Assembly (NCBI GenBank): GCA_002633005.1
Contig: NMRA01000570.1
Location: 1 to 44,055 of the forward strand
Source: Phoronis australis
Lineage: Eukaryota > Phoronida > Phoronidae
Direction: 5' to 3'
Length of the DNA stretch: 44,055 bases
Under the pieces are notes generated by a model that had not been told where the DNA came from, did not search any database, and saw only the letters and a list, made by a program, of their open reading frames with translations. This document shows positions 31,366-41,749 of this stretch, piece after piece. Numbering within the stretch: position 1 is the stretch's first letter; each line of letters begins with the position of its first letter. Position numbers and translations under genes: made by a program.

Positions 31366-34188
31366 ATGAGTGGAGTTCGTACGAGGATCATTTCCCCTGC
31401 AATGGCTGTGACGAGAGGACTTATGTTCCTGTTGGCGACGCTTAGTACTATTTTGTGGACAGTTTCTTCCAATATCTGTGTGCAGCGGAGAGCAAAGGTC
31501 TTGACCAGTGAGGAAACGCTAAACTTGGTAAACGTCGCAACTGTGGACTTGTGGAACTGTGGAATCTATCAGATTCGGAGTGACGCTTTCACTCATTTGT
31601 CACAAGTGAAACAACTAATTCTTGGAAAGAATCTGTTATCTGGTTTCGCCGAAAGACTCTTTTCTGTTTTAACTGAATTGAAGACGTTGGATTTGAGGGA
31701 CAACAGAATAAGTGAATTGACAAGCAAAACTTTTTCTGGCTTGGTTAACTTGGAATATCTGGATCTCAGAAGTAATCGCTTATCATTTTTGTCAAAAGAC
31801 GTGTTTGCAGAAACGCCTGTGATAAAAGTGTTGGATTTGACGTATAACAATATTGCTTCGCTGGATGGCAATTCTTTTGGCGATAGCTTGCAAAGTCTTG
31901 AAAGATTAGATATTGGAAACAATGTCATTTCTTGGATAGCAAATGGGACGTTTAGGTGCTTGAACAGTTTGTTAAGTCTTCAGCTCGAAAACAACCATTT
32001 AAGAGCAGTGCACAAGAATGTTTTTGACGGGCTGGAAAATTTAAAAACTTTAATTTTGAGAAACAATTCTATAAGCGTGGTTCGTGGCCTGGTGCTCGCT
32101 AGTACGGAATACTTGGATTTGCGGCAAAACAATTTGGGGGTAGTTGAAGCCGCGTTTTTCCTATCCAATCAAACAGTGCGTGTTGATCTGTCATTTAACA
32201 AAGTTTCAAAATTTGAAAACGGTGCATTTTTTACTCTCTCGTCTGTTAAATGGCTTATGCTACGCGGAAACTGGCTGCCCCTGGTGAAGAAAGACACGTT
32301 CATTTATCTGGAATCATTGCAAACTCTTAGTCTGTCAGCCAACAGAATAGAAGAAATAGAAGAAAAGTCGTTTTATCATATGAGAGATCTGTTGAATTTA
32401 TTCCTATCTTATAACCGAATTACTGTCTTGAAGCGCGGGACATTTGTAGGTCTAACAAAAATACGCAAACTGTATCTACACTTCAACTGCATACATTCAC
32501 TTGGATACCGAACTTTTGAAGACTTAACGAGTCTCACAATTCTTGGCTTGCGTGGCAATAAAATTAAGGCGATAAATTCTGTAGATTTCATGGGCCCAAA
32601 ACGTCTCATGCGCTTAGAAATGGACGGTAATGAAGTTGGTGCGCTGGACATTTTTACCCCTATTAACTGTGATGATGTCATTTTGGAAGTAACTAATGTG
32701 AACTTAACATTTAACTTGTCATATCTCACAAATGTCAGAAAACTGAAGCTGAAAGGAAACTTTGAACAATTTAAAATTTCACAAACGTTTGTTTGGAATT
32801 TTTGGAACATCATAAACCTTGACCTATCGTGGTGTAACATTTCTGACCTTAGTGATCAACCTTTCCAGTTGCTTCATCGGCTTAAGTTTCTTGTTCTCGC
32901 TAGAAATAAATTGAAATACATATCTGACTTCATGCTTGAAGGACTCGGATCTCTAATGAGTTTAAGCCTGTCGCACAACGAGATTGTGTCCCTTTCAAGA
33001 AATGCCTTTAGTGAACTGAAGTTACTTAGAGTGCTCCATCTTACAGGAAACGGGATAGTGCACATTAGTAATAACATGTTACCAAGTAACATCGTACGAC
33101 TTGAAATAGAGAATAACAATATCGAAAACTTGGCCATCGCCAAAATAATCACGTTAACGTTACTGGACTTAAGCTATAACAACCTTGGTTCTGTAACAAA
33201 CAATACACTCTCAGGACTGCCGAATATTCGTACGTTACATATGGCATATGCCCAAATTGAGCACATAGATGAACATGCCTTTGATCGGTTGATTTTTCTA
33301 CGGTATCTTCGTCTGTCTGGAAATAGAATTCGAACAGTAAGTCAGTATTTGTTTCGTTCTCTTGCGTCGTTGGGACATCTTGAAATGGATAATTGTGGCA
33401 TAACAGGAATTGAGGATGGGATCATGAATCTACTGACCAGCTTGCGATACTTCAATCTTCGTAATAACAGTATAAAAGTTTTACCACTAGATATATTGCG
33501 AAAGGTAGCTAGCCGAGAAAAGCGGCTAGAACTGTTTGTATCTAGCAATCCACTGCACTGCAACTGCTTGGTCTATCCCTTACAGCTTTGGGTCTACTAC
33601 TACTACAGAAATCCCAGACTCACATATGACATCCCTACATGCGATTCTCCCAATATAACTCGCCCTACCATTGAATCTTTCTTATCCCTTGATGTTGTAT
33701 GTCGTTCGCTCAGTTATCCGGTAATAGAAGTCAAACATAACGACAAGAAGGTGCTCATCCAGTGCACGTCTTATGGAGATCCACCTCCAAGTATAGTAAT
33801 CAAAGACCCTGGAGGAAATGACATTAATTGTTCTTCTCAAATCAATTTTACCGAAGCCAAATCGGTCGGAGTTTCGAATATTCCTGCAGACAATTTTCTT
33901 GAGGGCAACTACAGCTGTACAGCTTCAAATGTTATGATGCAGTTAACAAGTGCAAAGCTCATTAAAGGTGAAAAGAAAAGTGAGGTTGAGCAAGTCGACA
34001 CAAGTCGCAGTGGCTTGCCTTCCGAAGTGTATCTGATCGGAGGGATTGCGGGTGGTTTGGTAGCGTGTGCAGTAGCTTTAGGTGTCGTTTTGTCGGTCTA
34101 CATCTTACGTCGATACAACGCCCCGTCCAACGAGTCCAGTACTGATGGTGTGACAAATCAGGGTGAACTTGCAGACACTCGAATTTAA
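31366..34188 (+). CDS. LRR-Ig single-pass transmembrane receptor (LRRIG-type), intact, single coding exon
   Basis: 940 aa in one exon. A signal peptide (alternative Met 13, 'MAVTRGLMFLLATLSTILW') is followed by over twenty LRRs of the 'L..LDLR.N.I..L....F' type from about residue 55 to 740. An LRRCT cap has four Cys ('NPLHCNCLVYPLQLWV' to 'LDVVC', about 745-800). One Ig domain (about 803-890) has its Cys pair in 'VLIQCTSYG' and 'GNYSCTASN'. The membrane helix 'VYLIGGIAGGLVACAVALGV' is near 897-921, and the tail has about 26 residues with no TIR or ITIM. The last residues 'DTRI' fit a class I PDZ ligand (inference). The LRRNT looks incomplete. Such receptors are diverse in amphioxus and are thought to act in adhesion or recognition; the ligand here is unknown. 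Confidence 0.92.
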   Translation: MSGVRTRIISPAMAVTRGLMFLLATLSTILWTVSSNICVQRRAKVLTSEETLNLVNVATVDLWNCGIYQIRSDAFTHLSQVKQLILGKNLLSGFAERLFSVLTELKTLDLRDNRISELTSKTFSGLVNLEYLDLRSNRLSFLSKDVFAETPVIKVLDLTYNNIASLDGNSFGDSLQSLERLDIGNNVISWIANGTFRCLNSLLSLQLENNHLRAVHKNVFDGLENLKTLILRNNSISVVRGLVLASTEYLDLRQNNLGVVEAAFFLSNQTVRVDLSFNKVSKFENGAFFTLSSVKWLMLRGNWLPLVKKDTFIYLESLQTLSLSANRIEEIEEKSFYHMRDLLNLFLSYNRITVLKRGTFVGLTKIRKLYLHFNCIHSLGYRTFEDLTSLTILGLRGNKIKAINSVDFMGPKRLMRLEMDGNEVGALDIFTPINCDDVILEVTNVNLTFNLSYLTNVRKLKLKGNFEQFKISQTFVWNFWNIINLDLSWCNISDLSDQPFQLLHRLKFLVLARNKLKYISDFMLEGLGSLMSLSLSHNEIVSLSRNAFSELKLLRVLHLTGNGIVHISNNMLPSNIVRLEIENNNIENLAIAKIITLTLLDLSYNNLGSVTNNTLSGLPNIRTLHMAYAQIEHIDEHAFDRLIFLRYLRLSGNRIRTVSQYLFRSLASLGHLEMDNCGITGIEDGIMNLLTSLRYFNLRNNSIKVLPLDILRKVASREKRLELFVSSNPLHCNCLVYPLQLWVYYYYRNPRLTYDIPTCDSPNITRPTIESFLSLDVVCRSLSYPVIEVKHNDKKVLIQCTSYGDPPPSIVIKDPGGNDINCSSQINFTEAKSVGVSNIPADNFLEGNYSCTASNVMMQLTSAKLIKGEKKSEVEQVDTSRSGLPSEVYLIGGIAGGLVACAVALGVVLSVYILRRYNAPSNESSTDGVTNQGELADTRI

Positions 34189-34280
34189 TACATTTGACAT
34201 ATGTATCTTTGAATGTATGTTTTTCATTGATCCTCATGATTACTTTATGAATGAATTGTAAATTTGTTGTTTTCTGTAGT

Positions 34281-34286
34281 AATAAA
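34281..34286 (+). terminator. Polyadenylation signal AATAAA of the LRR-Ig gene
   Basis: First canonical hexamer after the stop, 93 nt downstream. Confidence 0.6.
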
Positions 34287-36590
34287 GATCACAGCACGGC
34301 AAAATCTTACATTAGAGCTAACTGTACGTTCACTTCAACAGACAACCACTGGAATATTTCAAAGTTAACGTTAACTTGTATTCTTTTTAAAGATTCATTG
34401 AGGCAGGTCCCCATACCTATGTGCGAATGGAATATACTGGCGTTCATGCTCTCGTTGTATATGTATGCACTTTTGGAACATGTGCTCATGTCTTCAACAA
34501 TCGCTACGGGAACACCAATTTAGGAAAAAAATACATTGTCGCGTTTCCCCCCGTGGATGGATGGGTATAGATTGTCACTGATCAGTACTAGTAGCTCTCA
34601 GTGCGACGATAAAGTAAAATCATTTTATAACGTACATAAATCCACTCAAAGAAAACGTCCGTCGTAATGTTTGTTCCAATGTTCGAGTTAATGTTGGGAA
34701 GTCTTGACTTGTGCATGGTGAACTCCTGAGTTTTTTACTTTTCAAGAATGGTCGCAGGACGTCAGGAGAGGAAATTGTTGATGGACGAGAGGACCACAGG
34801 TTGACGAAATTGAATTCATGTGTTGAATAGGCCCCACCTTTCTATTGCCCTGAAAAGGGATGAAAATCGACGAAAACTAATCCAGAATAGCGGTCCGCTT
34901 TTGTCCTCCCTTTTCCTGCTATTTACTTCATAATTCATACTTTGTCATGCTTTTTGTTTACAAAACATAACCGCCTTCGTCATACTATTTCAGTTCAAAC
35001 GGCTTGTAAACCCAAATCCATCACTTGTTCAGTAAACATCAAAACCGTTGAGGTATTTGTCATTAAAAATAGTTTTATATATAACCACTAGATGGCTATG
35101 TGATACTTTAAACTCGGCTTTGGCCCATCAACAGAAACCAAAAACGACTTTCCCAAGCAGTTTTATGAAACACTATAATGCTCTGTAACCCTTGACAACC
35201 CTAAAAAGATAGGAGGAAAATTTGAAAACTCCTTTCGAAGTCTGCTCAACGGGCAAGCGTGACCTACGCTTTTAGCGAATTACACGGCAACTGTGGGAGA
35301 AGACACCCACCAAGGACCATAATGTTCAATCTGTGACCTAGGGAGCATGAGTTTTGAGTTGATTCTTGCCTTTAACTTGAATGATTGACGCCATTGATGC
35401 AATTAGCAGGTGACAGAGCGAGGTTTGGTGGAAATCATCAAAACAGGATTTAGTATCGTTTTAAATACGTCATCTAAAATGCCCAAGACAATACTAGTCT
35501 TATTATCAATAATAACGCATTGGACTTGAAAATTTTGTCATTATTCACCAAATCCCTTGGCAAATTACACAATATCTTTTTACATTTGAAAAATACACCT
35601 TTGAGTGAAGTGGGGACTGTTAAGTTGTCGGGTCAAAGCAATCACACAACCCTTTTAAAGCTCCTACAGCCCCGAGCCAAGTGCCTACGGTAACGCCTTC
35701 GCTCCCGTAGCATCCCCTTGGCTACAGGCATGCAAATTTGCTTAGAGACTACGGTAAAAATAGGTTGTCAATTCCAGGTTTTACATCTACCATTTATTTC
35801 TTTAAATATTTGGTCTACTGTAGTATCCTTTTCATGTTGTGAAGTTAGATCTAAAGTTGTAAAATTAAAATAGGTTTCATCCTACCTATCGCAATCCTGC
35901 CCTTCCCGTTACTGGATCCATCCTTTCCATCTGGAGGCCTGTCGTTTTCATATGAAGGCCCGATCTTCCAATCAGAAGTTCTGTCCTTCCATTCACCGTC
36001 GCCAATTTTTATGCCAAAACATTAACTAGTGAATTAAGACAACTCTGCATCTACAAAATTGGCCTCTCCTTGTAATTCAAATCTACTCCAGACTGCAAGT
36101 GATTTTCGAGCTCGTGTCCTAGAGTCTGTTGTCAATAAAAGGGCAACTTTTTCTGAGCGTTTTTAAATGCTCGCTATCCACACGTATCATTTCAAAAAGT
36201 TCTCCGTCTTTGTTCGAATATAATAACTACCCACGTCTTGACCAAGGCTTCGGTATTTTTATCTAGTCTAAGCCTGAGTGGCATTATAGATAATGGGGAT
36301 TTGGCAAAACTTGTTTCCTGCATCATCAAACATCTTTGGGATGACCATGTCGTGCCTAGGGGCTTCACGAGGATTTCTTCATTTTGGCCATCATATCTGA
36401 CTCCAATGACTTTAACTAACACATGGCCCTGAGAGCTTAGGTTCTAAGAATATGTGCCTAAGAATCAAACACTTCGCAGCGTTCCAATCTATGGACACAT
36501 GGCATGTCTGGGGGAAATCGGCAGATCATACATCAAAGTGTAGTTTTTCTAATGTGCTTTAAAAACCAGGAAGATTAGAAGACTTCAACC
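34287..36590. other. No supported gene
   Basis: I see no domain-bearing exon. A weak degenerate C/T-rich repeat lies at 35889-36000 ('tgcccttcc', 'tcctttcca', 'tgtccttcca'). An open stretch at 36192-36432 is unassigned. Confidence 0.4.
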
Positions 36591-37516
36591 GTGAGGGATT
36601 CTTCTGCGAGGGGTCCATATAAGTCGTAATCGGGTTATAAGTTCAATGAGTCCGGTACGGCCTAAGCACGCCCATTTTACCGCAAATGTGAATTGTGGGA
36701 CAATTTCCTTTACAAATGAATTTCAAGAGCAAGCCATAAAGTGTTCAGAGACACGAGGCAGTTTTTGTGAAGACACATTGTCTTTCGCTACGTCCCTTTT
36801 CAATATCAATTTTTCGACTAGGTGGATAAGTAGAACGGTATATACACTGGAGTTAACATGCAACCGACCACTTAATGACATCTATTGTGCGGCAAACTAG
36901 AACGCGTTAATTAAATTGTGATACCTACAAAGATTAACATTTGATGTTAATTCAGTTCATTACAACACACGATCTTCTTGTGGTAGAAACACCTTTAAAA
37001 TCAATAGGTTTATCATTCGGTTAGTGAATTCGTATCGAATGCCGTTAGGTTATAGCCAAGAAAACTCATTAATCTCACAGATGGCGCTGGCACGATATGT
37101 ACATGGCTCGTCGTCCCACTTTCGATCCTCCTTGTGTCCAGGTTCGTACACCATGAAGGCACATTCATACGAATTTATGCCTGAAACATCAGAGACAATA
37201 AGTTGGTAAAAGAATACGGCCATTTCGTATTCAGTGAAATCATATTTACATTTTTTTCTATGCCCCTTGTCACAGATTGTACTATCTCCATTGTTACGTC
37301 AGAGCATATGATCATTCATTGCGGCGTTTTCCCGTTGCTCCTAACTTGTTCGATTTTAGAGCCCAACAACAAGTTGCGAACTTTACCCCTGTAGACAAGA
37401 CAGGACTGAATAACTCCATTCTGGCATTTATGGTTGGAGGGACAGCTCTCTTTTGTTCGATAATCGCTCTATTCTCCAATAAGATCGTATCTACCCTGAC
37501 TGGGCTGTGCTGTTAA
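36591..37516 (+). CDS. ZP-domain-like membrane protein, partial exons (possibly decayed)
   Basis: Three pieces. (1) 36591-36899 reads 'HFTANVNCGTISFTNEFQ' and 'TVYTLELTCNRPLN', like the third and fourth Cys of a ZP-N half ('CGT..' and 'C.YPL'). (2) 37081-37200, after 'ctcacag', gives 'CPGSYTMKAHSYEFMPETSE', like the ZP-C strand before the 'YLHC' motif. (3) 37276-37516, after 'cttgtcacag', gives 'LYYLHCYVRAYDHSLRRF', then the membrane segment 'ILAFMVGGTALFCSIIALF' and a stop. I could not join piece 2 to piece 3 in frame with a clean donor (the site reads ATAAGT or TG|GTAAAA, which makes TGA), so the gene may be a pseudogene. ZP proteins polymerise as extracellular coats. Confidence 0.4.
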
Positions 37517-37517
37517 A

Positions 37518-37523
37518 AATAAA
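37518..37523 (+). terminator. AATAAA directly after the ZP-like stop codon
   Basis: The hexamer begins two bases after the TAA at 37514-37516, which supports that exon as a true 3' end with a very short UTR. Confidence 0.35.
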
Positions 37524-39766
37524 AGTTAAGTTATAACATATTTGAACATAAACCAATAATATTTCTGAAATCCTCGTCAAATGGTGATCATGTTTAGTTT
37601 TTGAATCGCCAAAATCGCCCAACTGCAACCGAAGTTACGACAAACTATTCTTTCCGAATACACCAATTCACTCTGAGTTTGACTGTGTTCACACGTGGTC
37701 TGTTATAAGCCCGGTAGATAATTGGCCTGCTTATTGTCATAACAGACAAAAGAGTGTGCTTGGCAGTTAGCAAAGAAGCAACATGTTACCACACGCTCAG
37801 AACCCCCTACGTCTGGTAAATTCACTGAACGAGAAAACGCTGTCATGTTCGCTCACACAACTCTTCTGTTCACCTCTGAAAGGGAGCTTCGCTATAGTAA
37901 TCACGAAGAGATGTGCCAAACATAAACAATTTTATTTACTAATCCCAACGCTTAGTTTATTGATGTTGACGCAAAATAAAACTATACCAAAAAGAAGCAA
38001 CATGCATGGTCATTTATGGAACAAACCATGGGAAAAGTACTTATGCAACCGCACAGATTTTGCGTCATATACAGTGTACACCTTGTCATACTCTCAACTG
38101 CCATGTGTATGAACCTCTTGTATGTGAAGTTTTACCGCAAAGTTTTCAGTTTTCTCCGTTTCTGAGACGAGTTTCTCTGTTTAGAATTTGCCATGACTCC
38201 CAAAAGAAAGCTCGCGACAAAATTTTCAACAAAAAGAATAGAAACTGGGACATGACATTACGAAATCATATCCATTACTGTTTAAAATTCTTAAAATGTC
38301 TACATCTGCATTGTTCGTACGTGTAATTAAACTGCACTTCTTATTCATTTAGGCCTACCGATTAAAGGTGACAAATCTAAAAATATGCCAGAAATGTACA
38401 AAAAGCCGATCGGTCAAAATGCAAAAATATTTTCTTGCCGTTATAGCATCGTTTTCAGCATTCAGTTTCATCTTAGAGATGTCCTATGGCTTAACTGGAG
38501 GAGCCCAGTTTTGAAAAGGTTAGCCAATCCTATGTTTTATGGAGCACCCTTAATGACCTGGATGATCTCCGTGCCACCAAAATGAAGTTCCATCACAGTA
38601 AGGAAGTCTGGAGACTGATAAGTGACCTACTTGATTTTGTGATTCGGACAACACTGGCCCTTATCACTTGGTATACATGCCAAAGATCATCCACACTTTA
38701 GCTATCCACAGTTAAATGCTGAAACGCTATCAGTTTAGCCAACAGGCGCGAAGGCCTATTTGTCAACTTGTGTTTCATCTTGATGTACTGTGACGTTTAC
38801 CGATGCGAAGTAGCAGAGGCAAATATCCGTCTTTTTTATTTCTCCTACTTCCCTAGACCAAATCCTAACAGTGTGCAGTAGAGGTCAAGGAAGACTACGT
38901 GATAGCCAATGGAAACTAACCATTCAATAACGTGACATCATAATAGCACCTATAGAGGGCGAAAGTGCCCTTTACTCTCCTTCATTCAAGGCGACAAAGT
39001 ATGACAATATTTATGAATTAGCCAACCTTGCGTAGCTCACTGAGCACTTTTGTCACCGTTTGAAGACAACCCCCAAATAGCTATGTGTTAACGATATTGG
39101 CATTTGGGTTTGCAGTAGGCTTAGCGGCAATTATATTACTACGTAGTCATCACGTGCTTGACCGACCCTGCCCTGGCCTTACTTACTTCTACATATAGCA
39201 CACGTACCTATAATATTGCCGACACTCCTCTGCCTGTGGCTACACCTGTACTCGGACGGGTACAGACTGCTTGTGTAAGGAGTAGACAAATAACTGTGAG
39301 CACTTATCAAGCTACCTCGATAGCCAGTAACTCTATTCTAGGAACCAGTAAGTACTGGTTCGTAGCTCTATCACACAGATCGTTGCCGGTTATTCGCAAA
39401 AACGAAAAGTGACCAGTGGAATATGCCAGTTGGGCAAGTTCATTCAATCGTCTTTTATTCAAGTGTTACCGTGTGCTGCGTGCTTTGCTTGACTGGGGGT
39501 AATATAATAAATACTTTCAATTTCAAGAACAAAGCAGAGGTTCTGTTTCTTGACAATCTTGAGATAGAAATATGGTCTTACCCTCCCAAGTGTTCATGAG
39601 TAGCAGCTAGGCCTACATTCTCAGATCCTTCACACTTTTAGTCAAATAAGATTTATTCATTTTTCTGAAATAGTGGTGTGGAGCGTTAGACCAAATTTTT
39701 AATAAGTCCTTTCATGAAACAGAACCCTGAAGTTAATAATTTGAATCAATCCACAAGTGAGCCTAC
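37524..39766. other. No supported gene
   Basis: Several open stretches of about 60-110 codons have no recognisable domain. The missing second half of the lectin domain should be here on the minus strand, but I cannot recognise it. Confidence 0.4.
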
Positions 39767-40415
39767 CTACAGACCACCAGTTGGTGAAAGTAAAAGACTC
39801 CTTAGATTTAACCCACGTCCACACGTTGTTAGCTCTTTTCCCTCCAATGTGATACCATGTTCCCCTTTTCGCGCCATGTTTGTCCATCAGGGCCGCCAAA
39901 GAATCGGACTTAGACTTCGATTTCAGTTCAACTAAATACCCACCGTCCGCACGGCATCGTGCATCGGCGTCAACCCGGGTGAAACTACCATGGATTAACT
40001 TGTAGCACCCAAAGTAATTACGAAAGAACCCGCGAGGACATTGAATCTTCTTTATAAAATCCTGGACTTCCTGGTGGTAAGACGTAAGAGCGAACTCCAA
40101 GTTCTTCACCAGATGTGTGATATTGCTGTCCATGTCGCCTATCTTGCTACCCAGTTCTGTCGTAATTCTGGTGATGTCACCAATAGCGTTCTGCAAATCT
40201 TTGCTCTGTTTCGTGGTCTTTCTGTCCCATTCATTCATCCTGTTACTCAATTCCTTAAATTTGTCGTTCATTTGTCTTTCAATTTTTTGGAGTAACATTT
40301 CTTGTCCTTGGAACATTCTCAATAAGGGATCGTCAAGAATTTGTTTCTTGCGTAAGTCCGTTGATTTACACGGAACGCTTAACGCAGCAACAAATACCAG
40401 CATCAGACGTAGCAT
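39767..40415 (-). CDS. Coiled-coil C-type lectin, 5' coding exon
   Basis: ATG at 40415 opens a signal peptide (MLRLMLVFVAALSVPCKS). Residues about 30-120 form a charged heptad-rich coiled coil ('MNDKFKELSNRMNEWDRK') with an N-glycosylation site 'NIT'. A C-type lectin-like domain follows: 'CPRGFFRNYFGCYKL', 'DADARCRADGGYLVEL', 'GTWYHIGGKRANNVWTW' and 'FTFTNWW'. Coding sequence reaches a donor at TCTGTAG|GTAGGC (39767), or four bases earlier at TCT|GTAGGT (39771). The C-terminal third, with the last Cys pair and the WND calcium-site region, would be in a later exon I did not find. The layout resembles collectin-like or CD23-like oligomeric lectins without collagen. Sugar specificity cannot be read without the missing exon. 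Confidence 0.85.
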
Positions 40416-40855
40416 GTTTGCAGCATTAAAAGGCTTCTTGTAACTTTATAGACAGTTGAGAATACAGTAAACTTGTTTTACGATTAATATTTTGCAATAC
40501 ACAGACAGAGCGCTATGTCTAAAAATATTGCTTTGGCATGCAGGTTCTTATTGCAAATTTACGCACGCATCAGTTTGTTGTACTTATCTGGTACATATTT
40601 TAAACACTGAGGAGTAGCAAGGGGACAGTGTCCTATCAGCAGATAATTTGCACGAACTCCTAATTACGTGGATACCTAGATTCCGCGTTGGATACAGCAG
40701 GCCGGACATTGACCTCATCAGGACACCGAACTCATGTACAAGGTCATGTCTAATTATTGAGCCTTTTCTCAAATTGACTACTGACAAGCCGCCACTTATT
40801 TCCAAGCCCATATTGCGTCTCATGTGAGTAAGATAGGAAGCAGCCCTTCATTGAC
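40416..40855. other. Upstream region of the lectin gene
   Basis: No clear TATA box or upstream exon seen; no other gene supported. Confidence 0.4.
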
Positions 40856-40905
40856 CAGTGACGGATCTACGGGGGCGTGTTCAGGGGGTTTACAACCCCG
40901 TTATG
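40856..40905 (+). mobile_element. hAT-type terminal sequence (left end)
   Basis: 'cagtgacggatctacggggg' matches the CAGTGGCGGATC ends seen elsewhere in the window. It may be the left end of the element that carried the transposase fossil 1 kb downstream. Confidence 0.5.
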
Positions 40906-41749
40906 ACAGGAACAAAATAAAAATTAAATAAAACGTCACCAAGAAAACAAAAACGGCACCGCTAGCGTATGTAAATTCCAAGTATACCACCTCGAAAAAA
41001 TTTAGAGGGATTCAACCTGAAAATATAATTTCTTTGCATTGTGATTTGCTGTAATCACGAAAGGCAACGCATTTCGAGTTTTCGTGGCTTACCGGCAAGT
41101 CGCGCGGAGTTCAACTGTGCGCGCGCTTCCGTCGATACTTCTGAAGCAGCCAAGCACTTTAGATGGATCCACCGCGGAAAAGCAGATTTATAGCCGATTT
41201 TTTTTAGTTAACTAGCGTTTTTACTCTAAAATATGTTTTGATTTGATTAGGGAAAACACTATGGTACCGCAACCCTGATATTCAGGCAAATCGATGTGCA
41301 ACGTTTTACCTCATCTGTCATGCCTTGTCATGCTATTACACTCCAAACGTTTGTAATTTGAATTTGGCTGGTGTATAATAAAGTTGTCTTGCGCAATAAT
41401 CATACAGTGTACATGTAATGTGTTTATTTTAAGAAACGATCAACTCGTTTTCCGAAGAATTGCTGTCGTGGCGGGCGCTGTGGTCTGATCGCAAGTTCGT
41501 TTCAAGATACACCCTAGCAAGTTAGGCCTATACAAGGAATGAACCCGTGGGGGTGGCACTCACATTGACAAGGTGACCGCATTCTCGAACAGTGTACAGT
41601 ACCAGAAACTGCGGCTAGACTGTACTTTCTCAGCAAAGTCTTGCGGCATTGGCGCCTCCTAAGGAGCCCTGCCTCCGACCTCAGCACTGACCGTCTTCTT
41701 TCCCGGGAATTTCCGATGAAAGGCCCACCTATTGAAACGCCCATGCCCA

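Larger units (their letters stand above)
30406..33025 (+). repeat. Right arm of the 2.6-kb inverted repeat
   Basis: Matches the reverse complement of 20265-22881. It covers about 960 bp of 5' flank and the first 1660 bp of the intact LRR-Ig gene, ending inside an LRR codon run at 33025. The rest of the gene is not duplicated. Confidence 0.9.

Noticed and set aside
36192-36432. Overlapping open frames on both strands upstream of the ZP-like exons
   Set aside because: I tried it as the first half of the ZP-N domain or the end of the lectin; the cysteine pattern fits neither.
37783-38112. 109-codon + strand frame
   Set aside because: Ordinary AT-rich composition, no signal peptide, membrane helix or motif; treated as chance.
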